From: Macropodus opercularis
Lineage: Eukaryota > Chordata > Actinopteri > Anabantiformes > Osphronemidae
NCBI GenBank assembly: GCA_030770545.1
Contig: JAUCMP010000028.1
Coordinates: 16,892,001-16,956,000 of the forward strand
DNA: 64,000 bases
Reading direction: 5' to 3'
Shown piece after piece: positions 29,001-44,000 of this stretch. Below the pieces are notes generated by a model. The model was not told the origin of the DNA. It did not search any database and was given only the letters and a program-made list of their open reading frames with translations. The translations under genes and the position numbers were made by a program. The stretch's first letter is position 1; each line of letters opens with the position of its first letter.

Positions 29001-32000
29001 TATAAAGCTGGAGCCACCAGCAGGTGCTGAGAAAGTCACATTGTGAAGTTCTCATCCCACAGTGAAGGATCTGATTCGGAGCCAGTCGCCCCACACGCGA
29101 AGACGTCGCCATTTCAAAACGGGGCTTTCGCAGCTGGGTAGACATCAGAGCTCCTGTAGAGGAGAGGCCGGACCCAGACGACAGATGTGATAAGTGAAAC
29201 GTTTGTTGCGTGAGGGGAAAGTGCTGACAACGGTCACTTCCTGATCCCTGCTCAAAGGTACAATCCACACACGTAAACCTCTGGGCTGGGGGTGTGTGGG
29301 CGACAAGCTGTTGTTGTCTCTCCGTCTTTCTGTGTTTGTCTCTCTCAGCGCTTTGTGAAGTGCAGCGAGGCCAGGAGGGTTCACAGCCTCGCTGAGGCGG
29401 CTCCGCGTTATCAGGCTGCTCCCCTGACATGAAACATCACACGAGCCATTTATGTGCTGACGCAGGTATTTGAACGCACCACTGCACACATGGAAAGTCG
29501 GTTGAAAAAGCCCCGGAACTCAGGTCCTGTGAGCCTGCAGCAGGGCTTTCTGTTGTAATTCTCATGGTTCCTTATTTATTAGAACTCAGTCACCGGACCA
29601 CCCACTCCTGTCCTCCTCCTCATCTCTTTCCATATCTCTGCAACGCGATACAGCACTGTCCCAAAATGCATTTCCTGGCTGGCCGACCTTTGCCCCACTC
29701 CTTCCTGTGGTCGAGCATCCAGTCCCGTTTATAGATTCTATCTTGCATGGGAGAGACATGTCAGTGATAAGGCTTCGCCCAAGCAGCTCAGATGCTCCAC
29801 AATCATTGGTTAAGCAGTTGCGTTTATCTCCCGTCAACAGGAGGTAGGTTGGAGAATAGCCGCGAGGTATTTCCAAATCCAGGACGATTTGCTGATCCTC
29901 GGCTCAGCGCTGTCAAACGTTTATGCTGTTTGTCTCCGCTGGACAATCTTGGAGCTCTCTGGAGATTCCCCCTTTCCTGCGCTGATGGGTGGCTCCGTTC
30001 TAACATCGCGCCATGATACACAGCGCAGGAATGTCCCTGCAGCAACCATTTCAACGTAGCTCTGATGGTTGGGCCTCATGCGGGCTAATGACGACGTCAA
30101 GGCCAGAATGAAGACTGAACCTACTGACCTTTTATTGGTTAATGTATCTTACTGAGCAGCAGCAGTAGTAACGTAGATGCAGTGGTTGTCACAACTCATC
30201 CCAGCTCATCCGTCCCCTGCTCTTCGTTGGTCTGTTCTTAAAGCCGAGGAGGCAACGCTGGGGTTCTTCACACTGCATAATTATTTAGAGGTGAATGAGT
30301 AATGACAGCACACAGAGCAGCCGTGGTGCCGTGTAATCAAGAGGAATGATTCAGAGCAAGCCAAACACTGAGAGAAAGTGCAGGAGTGTAAAGAAGCGAG
30401 GTGGCAAAGCGCTGAAAACCACTATTTGCTTTTGGAACGCACTCGTCTCAGGAGAAGTGGTGTCAAGGCCTTAATTTGAAGCGAACTGGGCTCCGCTCAG
30501 GAGAAGATTAGTGGGTGGTGGTCACTTTTCAAGGCTACACGCCTGAGTGAAACCAGCAGAGGGAGGGACGAAGGGATGAGTGATAAGAGAACTGTGTTTG
30601 TTTAAAGGACTGTGGCTTTCCCCGCGTTCATCAGTCCAGTTGCTCCATGTATGAGACGAGGGTGTGTATGACCGAAAGCTGAGGAAAATATGCCCGATCG
30701 ACAACTCGGCCGAGCTGCCGCGGCGCAGCGGTGACATTACTCTGTCTCCGCCTCGCTGCGTGCACAGGGAAAGCGACGGCTCACTCTGGGGAAGAGGCGG
30801 CTGCTCTGTGCACAGGCCTGCGATTTGAGCTCATGTGCAACGTGGAACTGAAACTGACTGAGTGAGCTGAAAGTGGCGCCGGCTCACTGGACAGGAATTC
30901 TGGTTCCTCCCTAAACCGACACTGACTGGACATTTGCTAAGTTGACCTGTTGCTAAATCACACATTTCACGCCTTTGTAAGCTCAAGACCTCAAATCACG
31001 TCTCAACATAACGTCGGCCACGTATGGCGTGCGTTGAGTTGCATTCTCATACTCGGCGTAGCCTCACACGGCAGCAGGGGTCTGGCGTCAGCCCTTCCTG
31101 CGGCAGTGAGCTGCCTCTGATGTCACTTCCCCGTGCGTCTGAGGTAAACACAAGTTCACAGCGGCCCCTCCAATGCCCACCAGTGCCATAAAGCTCTCGG
31201 CCGGCTCCTCGGTCGCGAGGCCGTTTTCTTTGTGAAGGTCGCATTGTCTTTGTTAAGACCGTACTTCCTGCCATAGTTGTAGTACCTGCTTCCTTGCACT
31301 CTGGGCTTTACAATGAGACACAACCTGGTACTTATCTGCGCACAGATGTCAACTGAACATTTCAGAACTTGCCTGCATCACGTGAGCTGAAGTCCCACTG
31401 AAAGAATGAGCTGTAACGTTCTCATCCTAATGAGTCATCACACGCGTCACGAGACAGTTTAAGATTAAATGAGACACAACCGTGCTTCTGGTCTCACCTC
31501 GGTCCCAGCACCGCTCTGCCGGGTTCTCGTCGTCCGGCAGGGTGCTGTCGCAGTCGGCCCTGTCTGCCAGGCTGCCTTCCTCCTCCACGATGTGCAGCTT
31601 GTCCTCGTCGTCCGAGTCCGAGGCGGCCTCCACCACATTGCTGTAGTTGGTCACTGTGGAAGGAGACGGGGCAGAGGTCAAGGCGTGTCGCTTCAGCTGG
31701 CCGCTAAAGAGACAGGCCAGACCGCACATCAATGACTGCAGACGCGGTGATTGTGCGAATATAAACGTGAAAAAGTCGTCGTCCACTAGAAACACTAATT
31801 AAACACGCCGAGCTCTAGCAGAGTAGATGAAACTCTCAACGATCCCTGTGGGGGAAGGACATTGTTGAAGCAGGAAAGAATAAAAGAGTTTGGATGCTGC
31901 ATAGGAAGCCACGAAGCCCTTAGAACATCCAGATCTGAACAACAGAGGAGACGTAGACACTTAGACACTGGTAGAAACACATCCAGTCCCGTGTGTGAGA

Positions 32001-35000
32001 TCATTACGCTGCTGGTTTAAGTGGTGTGTGTTGTGTGGGAGACGCCGTGACCTCGGCTGCGTTATGGGCTGAAGGAGCCGGGATCTGCAGAGAGGGTCAT
32101 TGGGGGAGGACGCTGTCCTGCTGCCGATCTCTGTGTTCCTGGGCCTCTTTTCATTTCCAGGCTCCATCTCTCAATTCCACCTGTGTTACTTCCACCCACT
32201 CCTTGCCTCCCCCCGTCACTCTGCTCCTCTGAGAGCTACACATCCTCTCAGAGGCCAAATCAATTCTCCTGTGAGAGCAGCCCAGTCAGCAGAGGGCTCA
32301 GGCTGCAGCGCTAACACACCACCTGCATTCACTGCTGAATCTGCACTGCCAATACAAAGCACCTGAACATTTCCTTTCTCTGCCTTCAGTCACCCCTCAC
32401 CCTGCTCGCTCCTCTTTCTGAAGTGGCTGCTAATGTTTTTGCTCGGGAGAATCACGGGCCCCTGTTTCAATCAAAGAGGATTGTTTTCATTTCTCTCTCG
32501 CAGAGCAGGTCATTACAACCGGCTGGGATTCGCACAGACCCGGTGGACGTGCAGGTTCAGGCTGAGGGGGAGGGAGAAGCTCCGTTATTTGGTGAGGTGT
32601 TTGTCAGCTGTGAGATCCTTCATCAGGAGCACGACTTCCTTCTCAGCCTCTGTCCTCCCTTCATCCCGCTTCACCAGCTCGAGGTCTGATGATGCTGAAC
32701 ATAACTCTCCCAGTTCAAAGTGACAGCGTCTGTCGTGTCCAGCGTGGACTATTAATAGAGGTGAATATCTGCCGCCTACCTCCTACAGCGGCTGATCAAA
32801 CGTTATCCGCGTTGAAATGACCCACGAGTGAACGTACAGCGCTGTGCTCCTCTCTCCCCTCCTCCTCCTCCACACCTCCTCGCTCTGTTCCTGCCTCCTG
32901 CTTTCTGTCAGGCAAAGACTGCAGGTGATGTATTGTGTGTGCAGCAGCTCAAACACTTCATATTGAAACAGAACTACTTTACGGCGGCGCTGAGAGGCCG
33001 TTTAGGGCCACAGCCACTCAGGTGTGGAGCCGAGGTCAGCAAAGGCGACGCCCAGAGAAAAGGATCGACTACAAAGCTGCGGAGACAATCGAAGTGCTGG
33101 TGCCTGCAGACAGGAGGTGGCCACGCTGAGCGGCACAATTTCAGTGGGAGCTGTGAAGCGACGGAAAGAGTTAAGGATGCAGGGTGGTACAGAGGGGGCG
33201 TTGGGAGATGGACTTCCTGTGCCAAATGGTTAGCGACGTGGAAACAAAAGTGCCTGTTCCAACAGGAGATGTAACACCTAGCATCAACAAAGGCTGCGCT
33301 CCCTTCTGGACGACCGGCTGAGCGTTTGGACAGCTGGCCTCATTAGCGCTAGCATGCTAGCACACAGCAGGAGGACAACTCCTACGCGTCTGAGAGAACG
33401 AGCACCGGTAGGTGGACGAGGTAAACAACTTACTCTGAAAGTTGGCTTCCCAACGTCCAAGCACCTGAGAAACCACTTGCTAACGACGGCTAAGCTGCGG
33501 AGTCTGAAAGGTCCACGCGGCCCAGCCTGAGACGGTTCCTCCTCCCTAGACCTGAGTGTGGCTCTGCGCCTTCCACGGGTCGGTTCTCAGACATTGGAGG
33601 GACTGAACGGGGGACAGCAGCGAACTGTCTCTGAGGCCCACGAGGTGTGAGCCTCAGGCGGGGACGCAGGGAACCATTAGCGTCCGCAGCGAGGCTTTAC
33701 GAACCTTCACGGCGGCCAGCGGAGGACGAGGTATGCCGGGAATGTCCAACCAAAACACTTTGGCCTGAGCTTGGCTCTTAAAGAGGCAGATCCCTGCTGC
33801 TCATTCAGGGGCTGACACACATTCTGAGGTCTGATGTCGTTCTGCTCGTGATAGACACACTGAGTCATCACGGCACCGGCGCTGGTCCGCCACACTGCTA
33901 CTTCTCTTCTTTCTCTATATTTAGCCCTGGAGCAGACTCCCTGGGCTCATCCACAGCTCAGGGCCAGGGAGGCAGACCCTGCCGTCACAGAGTCTGCCCT
34001 TGTGGCGCTGCAATGCTGTTTTCTCAGGGAAAGCAACCACTACAAAAAACTGCGCTCAGACCCAACTAAAACAAAGCCGTGCCGGTCAAAACCTCAAGTA
34101 TGCCGCCTCAAGGTGAGGCGCCTCATTCAGCCCCGAGGTAAACGCTGCTTTCGTTACAACAACAGCCTCCTCCCGCAGACTCGGGAAGGTCGACTCAGGA
34201 GTCGATAACAAACCAAAGGAATTGGGGATTTCTCAAGCGCTGCCTCAAACCGACCAGGGCATAGTTGAGGCAAAGCCCAGTCCCAGTGCCGTGGACTGCA
34301 GAGGGCACCAGGAGACCCTCCAGCCTCAACCTTGTCTTCCTGATGATGCTGATCCAGGCTGTAGCCCTAACACTAATGCTAATGGAGCCTGTTGTTAATC
34401 TGCAAGGTGACACGTCAAGGACTCACCCGAAGCCTGGCTCAATCGTACCTGTTGGTCGGCGACGTGCCTCCGCCACAGAGGCGGCGCTGAGCCTCACACA
34501 CTCTGGCTCCTCTCAGCTCTTCTAAATAAGGACAGGTGGGCCGGTAGCGACCGGAGGGTGTGATCACACGCAATCCACAGAAATGCCCGGCCACCGAGTT
34601 TACACCAGGCCTGTTTATATGAGAGGCGAGACAGCCCGTCCAACGGAATAACACTGCTCCACCTAAGTGAAAGTGAAGTGTGTGCGTTCTGCGTGTGAAG
34701 CCATTAAGAGGCGTCCGTATGACCCTGGCTTCAGCTACAGCCGAGCGTCCGGGCTCCGCTACCCACCCACGGCGCCTCTGGACCAGTCCCCAGCACTCAG
34801 CAGGTTCCCACCACTGGTCTGCGCAGTAGAGGCCGGTGACTAAGAAGTGAAATAGAACGTGGGTGAGCAGGGGGAGTGAAAGAGGTGAGGAGAGGAAACA
34901 TCTGCTGCTGATTCTGGTAAGCCCAAAAACCCTGCAGTCGTGCATCCGGCAACCACCTTCCTCCTCTCTCACCTCCGTTCTTTTTTTAACAGTTGATCTG

Positions 35001-38000
35001 TTGCTGTTCTCTTCACCTTGTCTCAGTCTGTGGACTCTTTCTGAATATGTGTACATGCCCAGAAATGACTACGCTGGAAAACACCTCGTAGTCAAACAGC
35101 AACACAAATATTTAGGCATCGCCACCTGGATAAACAGTTGTTTCCCTCGAGTCGGGGGCAGCCTCCGGTTAAGTCCGAGCCGCGTGTAACACCAGGCAAA
35201 GCCGCCTAGTGTTGTGTGAGCTTCCGTCCCTGTCACCTCTGCTGTCACACTCCATTCAGGCTGCAGCTACACACTGATGCCTCCTGAAGGCTGCACAGTG
35301 GTATCATGGGTTTCTTCTGCGCAGCTTCGCCAGGCTGTGTCTAGGGCTGACATTTTGAGCGAGGATATTATTAGAGCCCCTGCCTACAGCCATTCAGTCT
35401 GTTTAAAGGCAGTCGTAGTGGGATTATGTACGTAGCACATCTCCCTGCAAGTCACTGGGTCAACAGATGTTCGAGAAAAACATCCACACGACGGACAAAC
35501 GTGGCCGGATCATCGTCGGGAGGCCGAGTTGTTGCATCTGCTGTTGTGAGAGACCAGAATCCAATTTCACAGCATGACCTCAGCTATGTTATAGATCCAC
35601 ACAGGTCAGAGCCCTCGACGCTTGAAACAGGCTCCTTACGAGCACGATTTCAACACCGTGTTGCAGCAGCGGGCCTGCGTTCAGTACGAGCTGCAGGTCT
35701 AAATCAGGTTAGTGTAGCGCAGGGCTGTTGCATTTTAGGAGCAGGTGACTGGACATTCCTGCCTGTATTAGGCTTGACAGAGTAGGGAGAATTACACTAG
35801 CCTATGAAGTGGGAGGGAGGTACGGCGCCAGCAACTCTCCAACTGGAAAATCTCATTAAACCTTGCTTAACCGTAGCTATTTCTTACCGCAGACGCATCA
35901 CTACCATCAGCATGGATTCATCGAGGGATCGGGTCTTTACTCCAGCTCATGCATAGACTGAGAAGAGGAGCCACCAAAAAAGACCAAGCTGGCCTGTCAC
36001 ACGTGACGCTCATCTAAACCGACGTCTGCCCCAGGGAGGCAGCGTCAGACTGACAGCGGAGCAGAGGCGGCAACGCGAGGAAGGCTGAAAGAGATTTACA
36101 GCGTTATTATTAGACGACATTTACCTTGGTTTATGCGCACACCTCAATAAAAGTCCGCGTAGGCGCTGTGGCTCTGCCCGACAGCAACGGACATGAGCGG
36201 AGACCGGTGGAGGTGCAGAAACAACCCGGAAGGGCCTCGTTGGGTTTACAGCAATCAGCTGGTCAGCTCACCTCAGCCTTTCACGCTGACAACCTGCCGC
36301 GCAGCGAGAAAACCTCCCATTTGTGGCATTTTGACAACAGCCGACCACTTTCTCTGCAGAATGTCAGCACTGTCACAAGACTCCCGAGGCTAAATGTCCT
36401 GAACAACCCCTGACACACACAAAACGCTAAATCAAACGCAGCCTCGGGCTATTGCTCACTTGTCACAGTGGTTTCTTGTTATTCATGTGAAGTGGGGAAA
36501 GAAAGGGGTTAACGTCGTAAACTTGCATCCACAAAAGCTCTTTTGTCACCTCGGCCCTCCACCGACGCCCCCTCCTTCCTATCTCCTGAGGCGAACTGGC
36601 CTTTCCCCGTGTGACCAGGAAGGGTCAGCCCCCTCTCCCCACCACGGCAGCCTCCAGGGCGACCGGGGCAGTCACCCGGCACCGCTCACCCCATTACCCT
36701 GCTGTTGAGTGACCGCGAGGTGGACGGCGCAGACCTGTCTCGCTAAGCGGGCGACAAACAGAAGGTGTTGGACTCCACCCACTGCCAGCTCGTATGTAAA
36801 CGGGCGGACAGATAAAATCACAGCCGACGCGACGACGTGACATCAGTCAAAAGCCGACGCCGCAGGTGGATGCAGGCGCGTATCGATAGACCCGCTCCTG
36901 CCCGTTACACCCAGAGGTGCCGGGCTGCTACGTCAGCCCAGGGACCAGCACTTCAACGTGTCAGAATTCAAAGGGGAGTATCGACAGTCCAGCTGAGAAG
37001 AATCGATGGCACAGATCTCGTCTGTGGGAAAGGCCTGCGTCGAGTCAAATGAGCTGCTGTGCCAGGCTTTTATCAGCGTTGGAAACAGGACAGAAATCAG
37101 CAGTTAACCCGACCAAAGCGTTTCCCCGCTGCCTGCGCTCCGTCTTCTCTGGTCAGACGTCGGCTGCTGCCCGCTGAGGCCGAACGAGGCCAGCAGGGTG
37201 GAACCCCGATTACCCTACAGGCTGCAGTCATTGGACCGGACTCTCGGGACTATCCCATGTGATGTCACCAGCAATGTGAAGTCATTCAGCAGTAAACAGC
37301 CAGATGTTTTCCACTTTTTCTTGTCAAATTCTAAGTAGATACGCACGGAGCCGAGCTTTGCCGCGTCTTTAAACATCACACGTCATAACTGTCATCTATC
37401 TGGATAATTGCTCATCGGTTCCGGTCAGGATCTGCCAAAGATAAGACCCAGCAGGCTGTTAAGCGCCTGCTCTTTGTTTCTCTGACACGGGTCACCCTCT
37501 CTGCAGTTCGGGGGAATTCCACCCGGCAGTGCGTGTCCCTGCACACTGACCTTCCTGCTCGACTTCAGCGATGAGCTTTGTAGCCGAGAGGAAGAGGAAG
37601 GACCAAAGTTTTGTCCAAGGACTTTTTGTCACAGCACCATTTTGCTGACTGCGTCCAGACACCTCGTGTAGATGTGCGTGTTGGCTTTTAATAAACAGGA
37701 GCACACGCGTTGTCTTCCTGCACAGCCCTGAACATGTGCTTGACGGGCCTCAGCACAGTAAACACACGGCTACACGCGTGGGCGGAGAGGGGGTGGCCAT
37801 AAGCTAACACATTCCTCCCGTGTTTACCCATGTGAGCTCAGCCCAACGTGGCCCATATTGATGAGCGGAGTGCATTAGTCACTTTATTTACAGCTGGTCC
37901 GTGTAATGGGGCAACTCTACTCCGTTATCGCTCTCCTGCTTGTACTTCTTGCTCTTGGGTGACTGGGTGAGTCCGAGAAAAGAAGGCTGAGAAGAAGCGA

Positions 38001-41000
38001 ATGGAGAGAGAGCGGCCAGGGGGAGGAGAGGTTATTTTGGAGTCTCTGAACGGTAATCACCACCTACAGCTGCTTCCTCCCAGGTGCTCCAACTGGACAC
38101 CAACACAGAGGAGGAAAGTAGCTGAAGTGCTGCTGTTTATAATTAGCCGGGCTTTATCGCCTCATACGTCCCCTTTTCCACCGCAGGTTGCAGTGTCTTT
38201 CGCATGTTAGGCTCCGCAGGCAATGGGAAGCGTAATCTTCAGATGCAGGAAGCAGTTGAAGAGGCTATCACGGAGCTGACACAGCGCTTCCAGGACGAGG
38301 AGACAGGATGGTGACGAGTCTGAGGGGAAGTTAGTCTATGCCAGACAGCATGTGACTCGCACAAGCAGCTGATGAGCAACAGGTGAGAGCAGATCACCAG
38401 CTGAGTCTCATCTGCAGCTAATCTTACTACGTTATGAACTCAACCTGGATCACTACATGCAGCGAGCTGGCGTCCAGACGATCATAACATATGTGTGACA
38501 TGAAAGGCGACGTTAGGACTCACAAACACAAATATGTGCAGCTTCTACACAAAAGGCATCAATCGCGCACCCACTCACTTCTAGGTGTTGCTGTGTGAAG
38601 CCCTCAAAGCCAGAAAATACCTCATCGTGGTTTTCATGAGGAAAACCCTTCCAGCTCGTGTGTTAAAACCCCTTAAAGGTTGTGGGTGCGTCCCTGTAAG
38701 TCGACCATTATTGTCCAATAAAAGCACTTGGCGCCATGTGAGCCATGCATGTCACCACCAACAGCTCCAGTGTCTGCTGTGTTTCTCACACAGCCCGTCT
38801 GATCCATGCGGATGTTCTGTCCTAAATGTTCACCACAGGAAATGCTCCAGATCTTAGGAAGCTATGATTGAGGACACCGACCTTCAAATGAGCCAAGAAA
38901 CGCACCAAAACGCCAGAGCACGGACCTATAAACCACCGGCCCATTCGCGGGTGACGCCAACCAGCGGCCGTGGAGTCACGCAGCATCATCCTGTTAAAAG
39001 CGGCAGCGTGAGCCTGGCCAAACAAACGCGGCCGATAAGCGGCGGCGGCACCAAAGCCTCCAGATTAGAGATTAAATGGAATCAGCGCTGTGACGGACAG
39101 ACGCCTGCTACGCTGCCGTGGTGTGTGTGGGCCGTACATCAGTAGCTTTTCACTGCCGGTGGCCGAGGCCTGGCCTGCGTTCGAGCCCTCTCGCGTCGCT
39201 GGGCTGTGGCGAGTGTGCGTCGGCCTGTTTACAGAGTTCATTTACGTCTGTAAACCAGCGCCTCCGCCCTCCCACACTCTGGCCTGCCAGCAGCACTGTA
39301 GGATTACGGCTAAGTCCTGACCTCTCTCTAATGCCTCCACTTACTTAAAATGGCTCCTCCAAACCTAACCGGCTGGATTTTGCTCAGGTGCCACCAACCT
39401 GAGCTGAACAAAACTAACGTGTTCTGATGTTTATACGATGTATCACCTTGGAGATGCAGCCTGCAGATGCCATGTCAGGAGATGAGGATGACACTGATAT
39501 TTAATTTACCCTAGTAGCTCAACACACACTCTGCTGCCAACACGCTCAAAATTCCACCGGCGGGGCAGAAACGCTCAGTCGCTGGCGTAGCACTTTCATT
39601 TGGTCTCAGTCCTCTCCTCCCATAATCTGCTCATTCTGACTGTTGTCTTTTTATTCAGCATTTCTCAAAACGCAGGGGCTGCAACACGGTTATGCAGTGG
39701 TGAGATGCTGTTTGGTCTGGAGGCCTTTCCATGTTCTCCGGGTAAGCGTAATGAATGAATTCTCACTGAGACAAATAAAGAAAACATGAAAGGCCTCAGG
39801 ACACGGTGTAGCTTTTATATAACACCTATACTGTGTCTTTACACAGCATCACCGCTGGGCCTGTCACAGATTGGACTCACAGGTATCAGGAGGGACCTGG
39901 CATGCATATTTTATTCACGCCCACTCTTTATTTATGTAGGGAAGACGGGGTAGATACTCTGCAGTCGTTTGTCTTTTTAATGGAGGGGGAAACAGCAGTG
40001 GCTACAGGCACAGAACAACTCTCATGCTCCTTTAATGGGAATGAATAAAGGATGAGCGGAGGCTCCGACACCAGGTTAAGATGCTGTTTAGCACCTTCTG
40101 GCCCAGCGCCTGGTGCTGGAGGCCGGATGGACAGAAGACAGTGGGACTGGAGACCTGGATGTTTTCAGAGTAAACCGTAAAGTAAGAAGCAGGGAATCGG
40201 TGACAGCAGAGAGAGCTGCTCGTTGACACCGACTCTGGCTCCACACGCCTCCACATACCTCGTTTCTTTGATCCACCTTGGAAAAAACGAGAGGCGCTGG
40301 CATAGAAAGACAACCAGGGAAGAAACAGGGACCTGGGATCTTAAAGTGGCTGTCAAGTTCAGACGTGAGGGTTCAGACCGATGCTTCTGGGACACTGTGC
40401 CAGGTCTGCAGCTGTGTCGAGTGTCATTCATCAACAGCATGTGAAATGTGATGGCGTGGCAGCCTCCTCAGACGGAGCCAAAATGGCTGCCACCGGCCCT
40501 GGACGTCAGACGCCAGTGCTCGGTCTGATCGCCACATCAAGAGCCTACGGGTGGAGTCGAAGCCGCAGACCATCAGGAGGCATCGAGTCACAACACTCCA
40601 CTAGCAGTTGTTCAATGCTGGGCAGAGCAGCGTGAAAACAATTCCTCCGCCCGTCTGGGTGTTGTGAGGTGGTGCTGCCATGTGACACGTACTGTACGAG
40701 TGCATCTTATTTTAGAGCGAGAGCTTGAGATAAGGTGTTAAAAGGAGGGAGGGGGAGGAACGCCGCGCTGTCCTTGTAAGTCTTGATACACAGTCGGTCG
40801 CTTTCCCCTCCCAGGTTAAATTCTTTGATTACAGCCACTGGCAGCGGATGGTCAAGGAAAATGCATGCGTGCTGATCCAGACTATTATCCTGAGCTGCAT
40901 TTCACTGCGAGCTGTAAGACGGAGCGATGCCTGTCCTTTCCGTGTGTGTTTATTTAGCTGCTGTGCTTACATTCCTGCTCTGTCAGCCTCTCTCCGCGGA

Positions 41001-44000
41001 GGATGACTGGGTCTGAGCGCAAGTCTCTTACGTGACGCATCGTGTTGGTCGACACATGTGTCTGCCTAACAAACATCACGGCGTAATGCGTTTCAAAGAA
41101 ATGCCAGCACCAATGTGAAAGGAGCCGCCAAGACCTGGGTCAGAGACCTGTAGCTGCGCCGTGGTAACGCAGTAAAAAGCTCAATCTCGGCCGTGCGGTG
41201 ACAGTGACTAAAGCTAATTAGCTGGAGCGGTAGGATGTCCTGCGAGCTCAGGACCCCAGCACTTCCCCGGCCTCATCATTAGACTGGCTGGCTCCTGTGG
41301 CCTCCGGCAGAGTGCTGTCTGCACGCTCTAATGACCGCTGACTCACTGCCCACGCAGCGCCGCTGCCTAGAATAGCCCCAAATCAAGAGAGATGAGGGGA
41401 GGACGGGGATGCTGGGCGCCCTACAGGCCTGCAAGACATTACTCTGGGCTGGACCGCGTTCTGCTCTCAGCTGTTCATCTGTTCAGCGCAGCTCTAACTG
41501 CAAGTCTGATATTTAATTTGCTTTTTGAATAGAGTCACGGCTGTAGCCAAGCTAACTGTGGATGACTGTTCAGACTCGACAGGTGTTGGGTTAGGGTTAG
41601 GGGTTAGGGGTTAGGGGTTGTGGCCTGAGCCGACCTGTCCCTGGATCTTATGCTCTGTATCATTTGGATGTAATCCAACGTGCTCGAAATGCAGTGGCTG
41701 ATGCTGGTCCGCGGAGTTTGAGGGTTATTATCAAACACTTTTAGGTGTAATGAGAACACGTGTAAGTCACCTTCTGAGACATGAAGGTGGGTGATCTCCA
41801 GGCAGGACAGTAAAGCCACGAATGCTAACGACAGCTAAACATTGTCCAGACCAGAGCTACGTCTCGCGCAGGCTGTCAGCCCACATGACGGCAGGACAGA
41901 GGCCCGGTCTGTGTTCGGCCGTCCACGGGGGGCAGGGCGGCAGACGACAAGCCTTTCAAAGAGAAGACGGCCCTAAATCCCCTTTTATTTTGTAAGCCAC
42001 ATGTTCAACTTATATACATTTAAGAACCAAGAGCAAGAGAAGAGCGTTTTTGTGAATGTGTTTTAACCCTGTGTCTTACGGTGATGTATAGAGAGGAGAG
42101 CGCGACAGACGTGGCCTGTCTGAAATACACCCACCGAGTGCAGCATCAGCCAAAAATACTCGTCCTAACAAGTCAATACTCGGTATCGATCACTCCAGCA
42201 AAGGGCTTATGCAACATCACCACCACCAGCGTACAATTGTGGTGAAATCACAGGCTGCCTGCCCTGTGGAGAGGACAAAGTAAACTCCGGATGTGCCACG
42301 AGGTCCTTCAATCAAATGCGAACTAATGGCCTGGAAATGCTGAGGGATTTGCATGACCGTGGACCCATATGCAGAGCAGCGGACGGAGGCGCACTAAAGA
42401 AATATTCTGCATTCATAAATCTAAGACGTTGGAACAACTGTCCAGCCTTTCTCTCCTCACCTGCTACTTCCTTTCCTCCTGCTCTTAACCCTCCTCCCCT
42501 TCCCTCGTCTCTTCTCCTGAAACCCAACGCGGCTCCATTTCCTCTGGGACTCTGATGTGAGCTTGGAGATGGCCACACTTAATCGATAGTGCCAGGTTAC
42601 CAAGACAACCTTGATTTCCTGCCACCGTTGTTGCAGAGCGCGGTGATTGTGGCGGGTGTCCGTTGCACCTGCCGCTCTCCCCCCTCTTCCTCTTCTCCCA
42701 CTGTCTAATCAAACGCTCCTTATCCCTGGCTTTGCTCTCCTGCCCTGCTCGTGCAGCAAAGCCACCGGAGACGAGAAACAAAGACGCCAAACACATAAGG
42801 AAGGACCCAGGAAGTCGGACACGACGGCGCGAGGTGCGTACATGTCACTACAGACAACCGTCGTAACACCATCGTAAGGAACGCACGCTGTCACAGCTAT
42901 CGTGTCTGCCTCGGAGGTGATGTCACTGCACCCTGAGAGCATTTAATATCAGGCCCCCACCCTTCCCCTCTCTCCTGCAGGAGGGGTTGGCACCTCCTGT
43001 CTTTTTTCATTAATGGAGGACTCATTAATCGTGGCTGATAACGAGGACATGGGACAGAGACATGATTAAGGGGCTCTCTCTCCTTTAGCTGAGCGCCCTT
43101 GGGGATAAACAGTCTAGGATGCCTGTGTGTGTTTGTGTGTGGGCAGCATGTTAAAACAGGTAAAGGACACACTCCAGGACACGGGCTGTGGCAGCACGGG
43201 TTCTGGTACTGTCAGCCCAGCCCGCTGACTCAGAGGCCGTTTAGTTGTAGTGGTACTTAGATTCCCATTACACTACCTTTGAAACAGTAGCATATGAAAT
43301 AGCTGTCGTATAACACAGCAATCAGGCTTTGTTGTCTCTAGGCGAGAAGCTAACTCCGCTGAAACTGAGCAGGACGCTCGTCTCAGGCTCTGCAGTCCGA
43401 TCGTTTGGTCTCACACACATTAAATCCAATCTTTCTGGACCAGAATCCTAATCCCCTCTACGCGACCACCGACGAGCAGACAGTAATCCTCATATTTGTG
43501 TATTAATAGCGTGGGGCCTCTCTGGATATTGTGATGTATGTTTTATTAGTGGGTAATCTCCTTGTCGATCACAGGACCTGGTCCATTTAAGCCTGGGTTT
43601 AATAAAAACAGAAGGATAAGCTCCCCAAGGACGAGGCGAAGAGCACGACTCAATAGACTCATCATCAACAACAAACAGCTTTATATCAGTGTTATCTGTC
43701 ACGGGCCAATACAATTATGAGGTAGGCTTCAAGGCTAGGCCTCGCCTTCTGTAAGAGGACTAGATAAAGCCCGGCCCGAGAGAAACGCGCTTGTTGCCAT
43801 AATGCTCACTTCAGTCAACTCTAATCTCATTTCTACAGGGTGTACTTCACAATCATTTTGTGACTCGCTGCCCTGACAATTTCGGAGACTCTCAGGACGA
43901 ACAAATTGATCAGATACACCCAGCAGGGCAGAGGAAGGCACAGAGGTGAGATTCCTTTGGATCTGAATCACGTTGGAGTCGTCCGCTCACCTCTCAGTCG

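Noticed and set aside
34439..35056. 205-codon minus-strand open frame in zeb1 intron 1
   Set aside because: No domain, no supporting splice sites, irregular composition; most likely chance.
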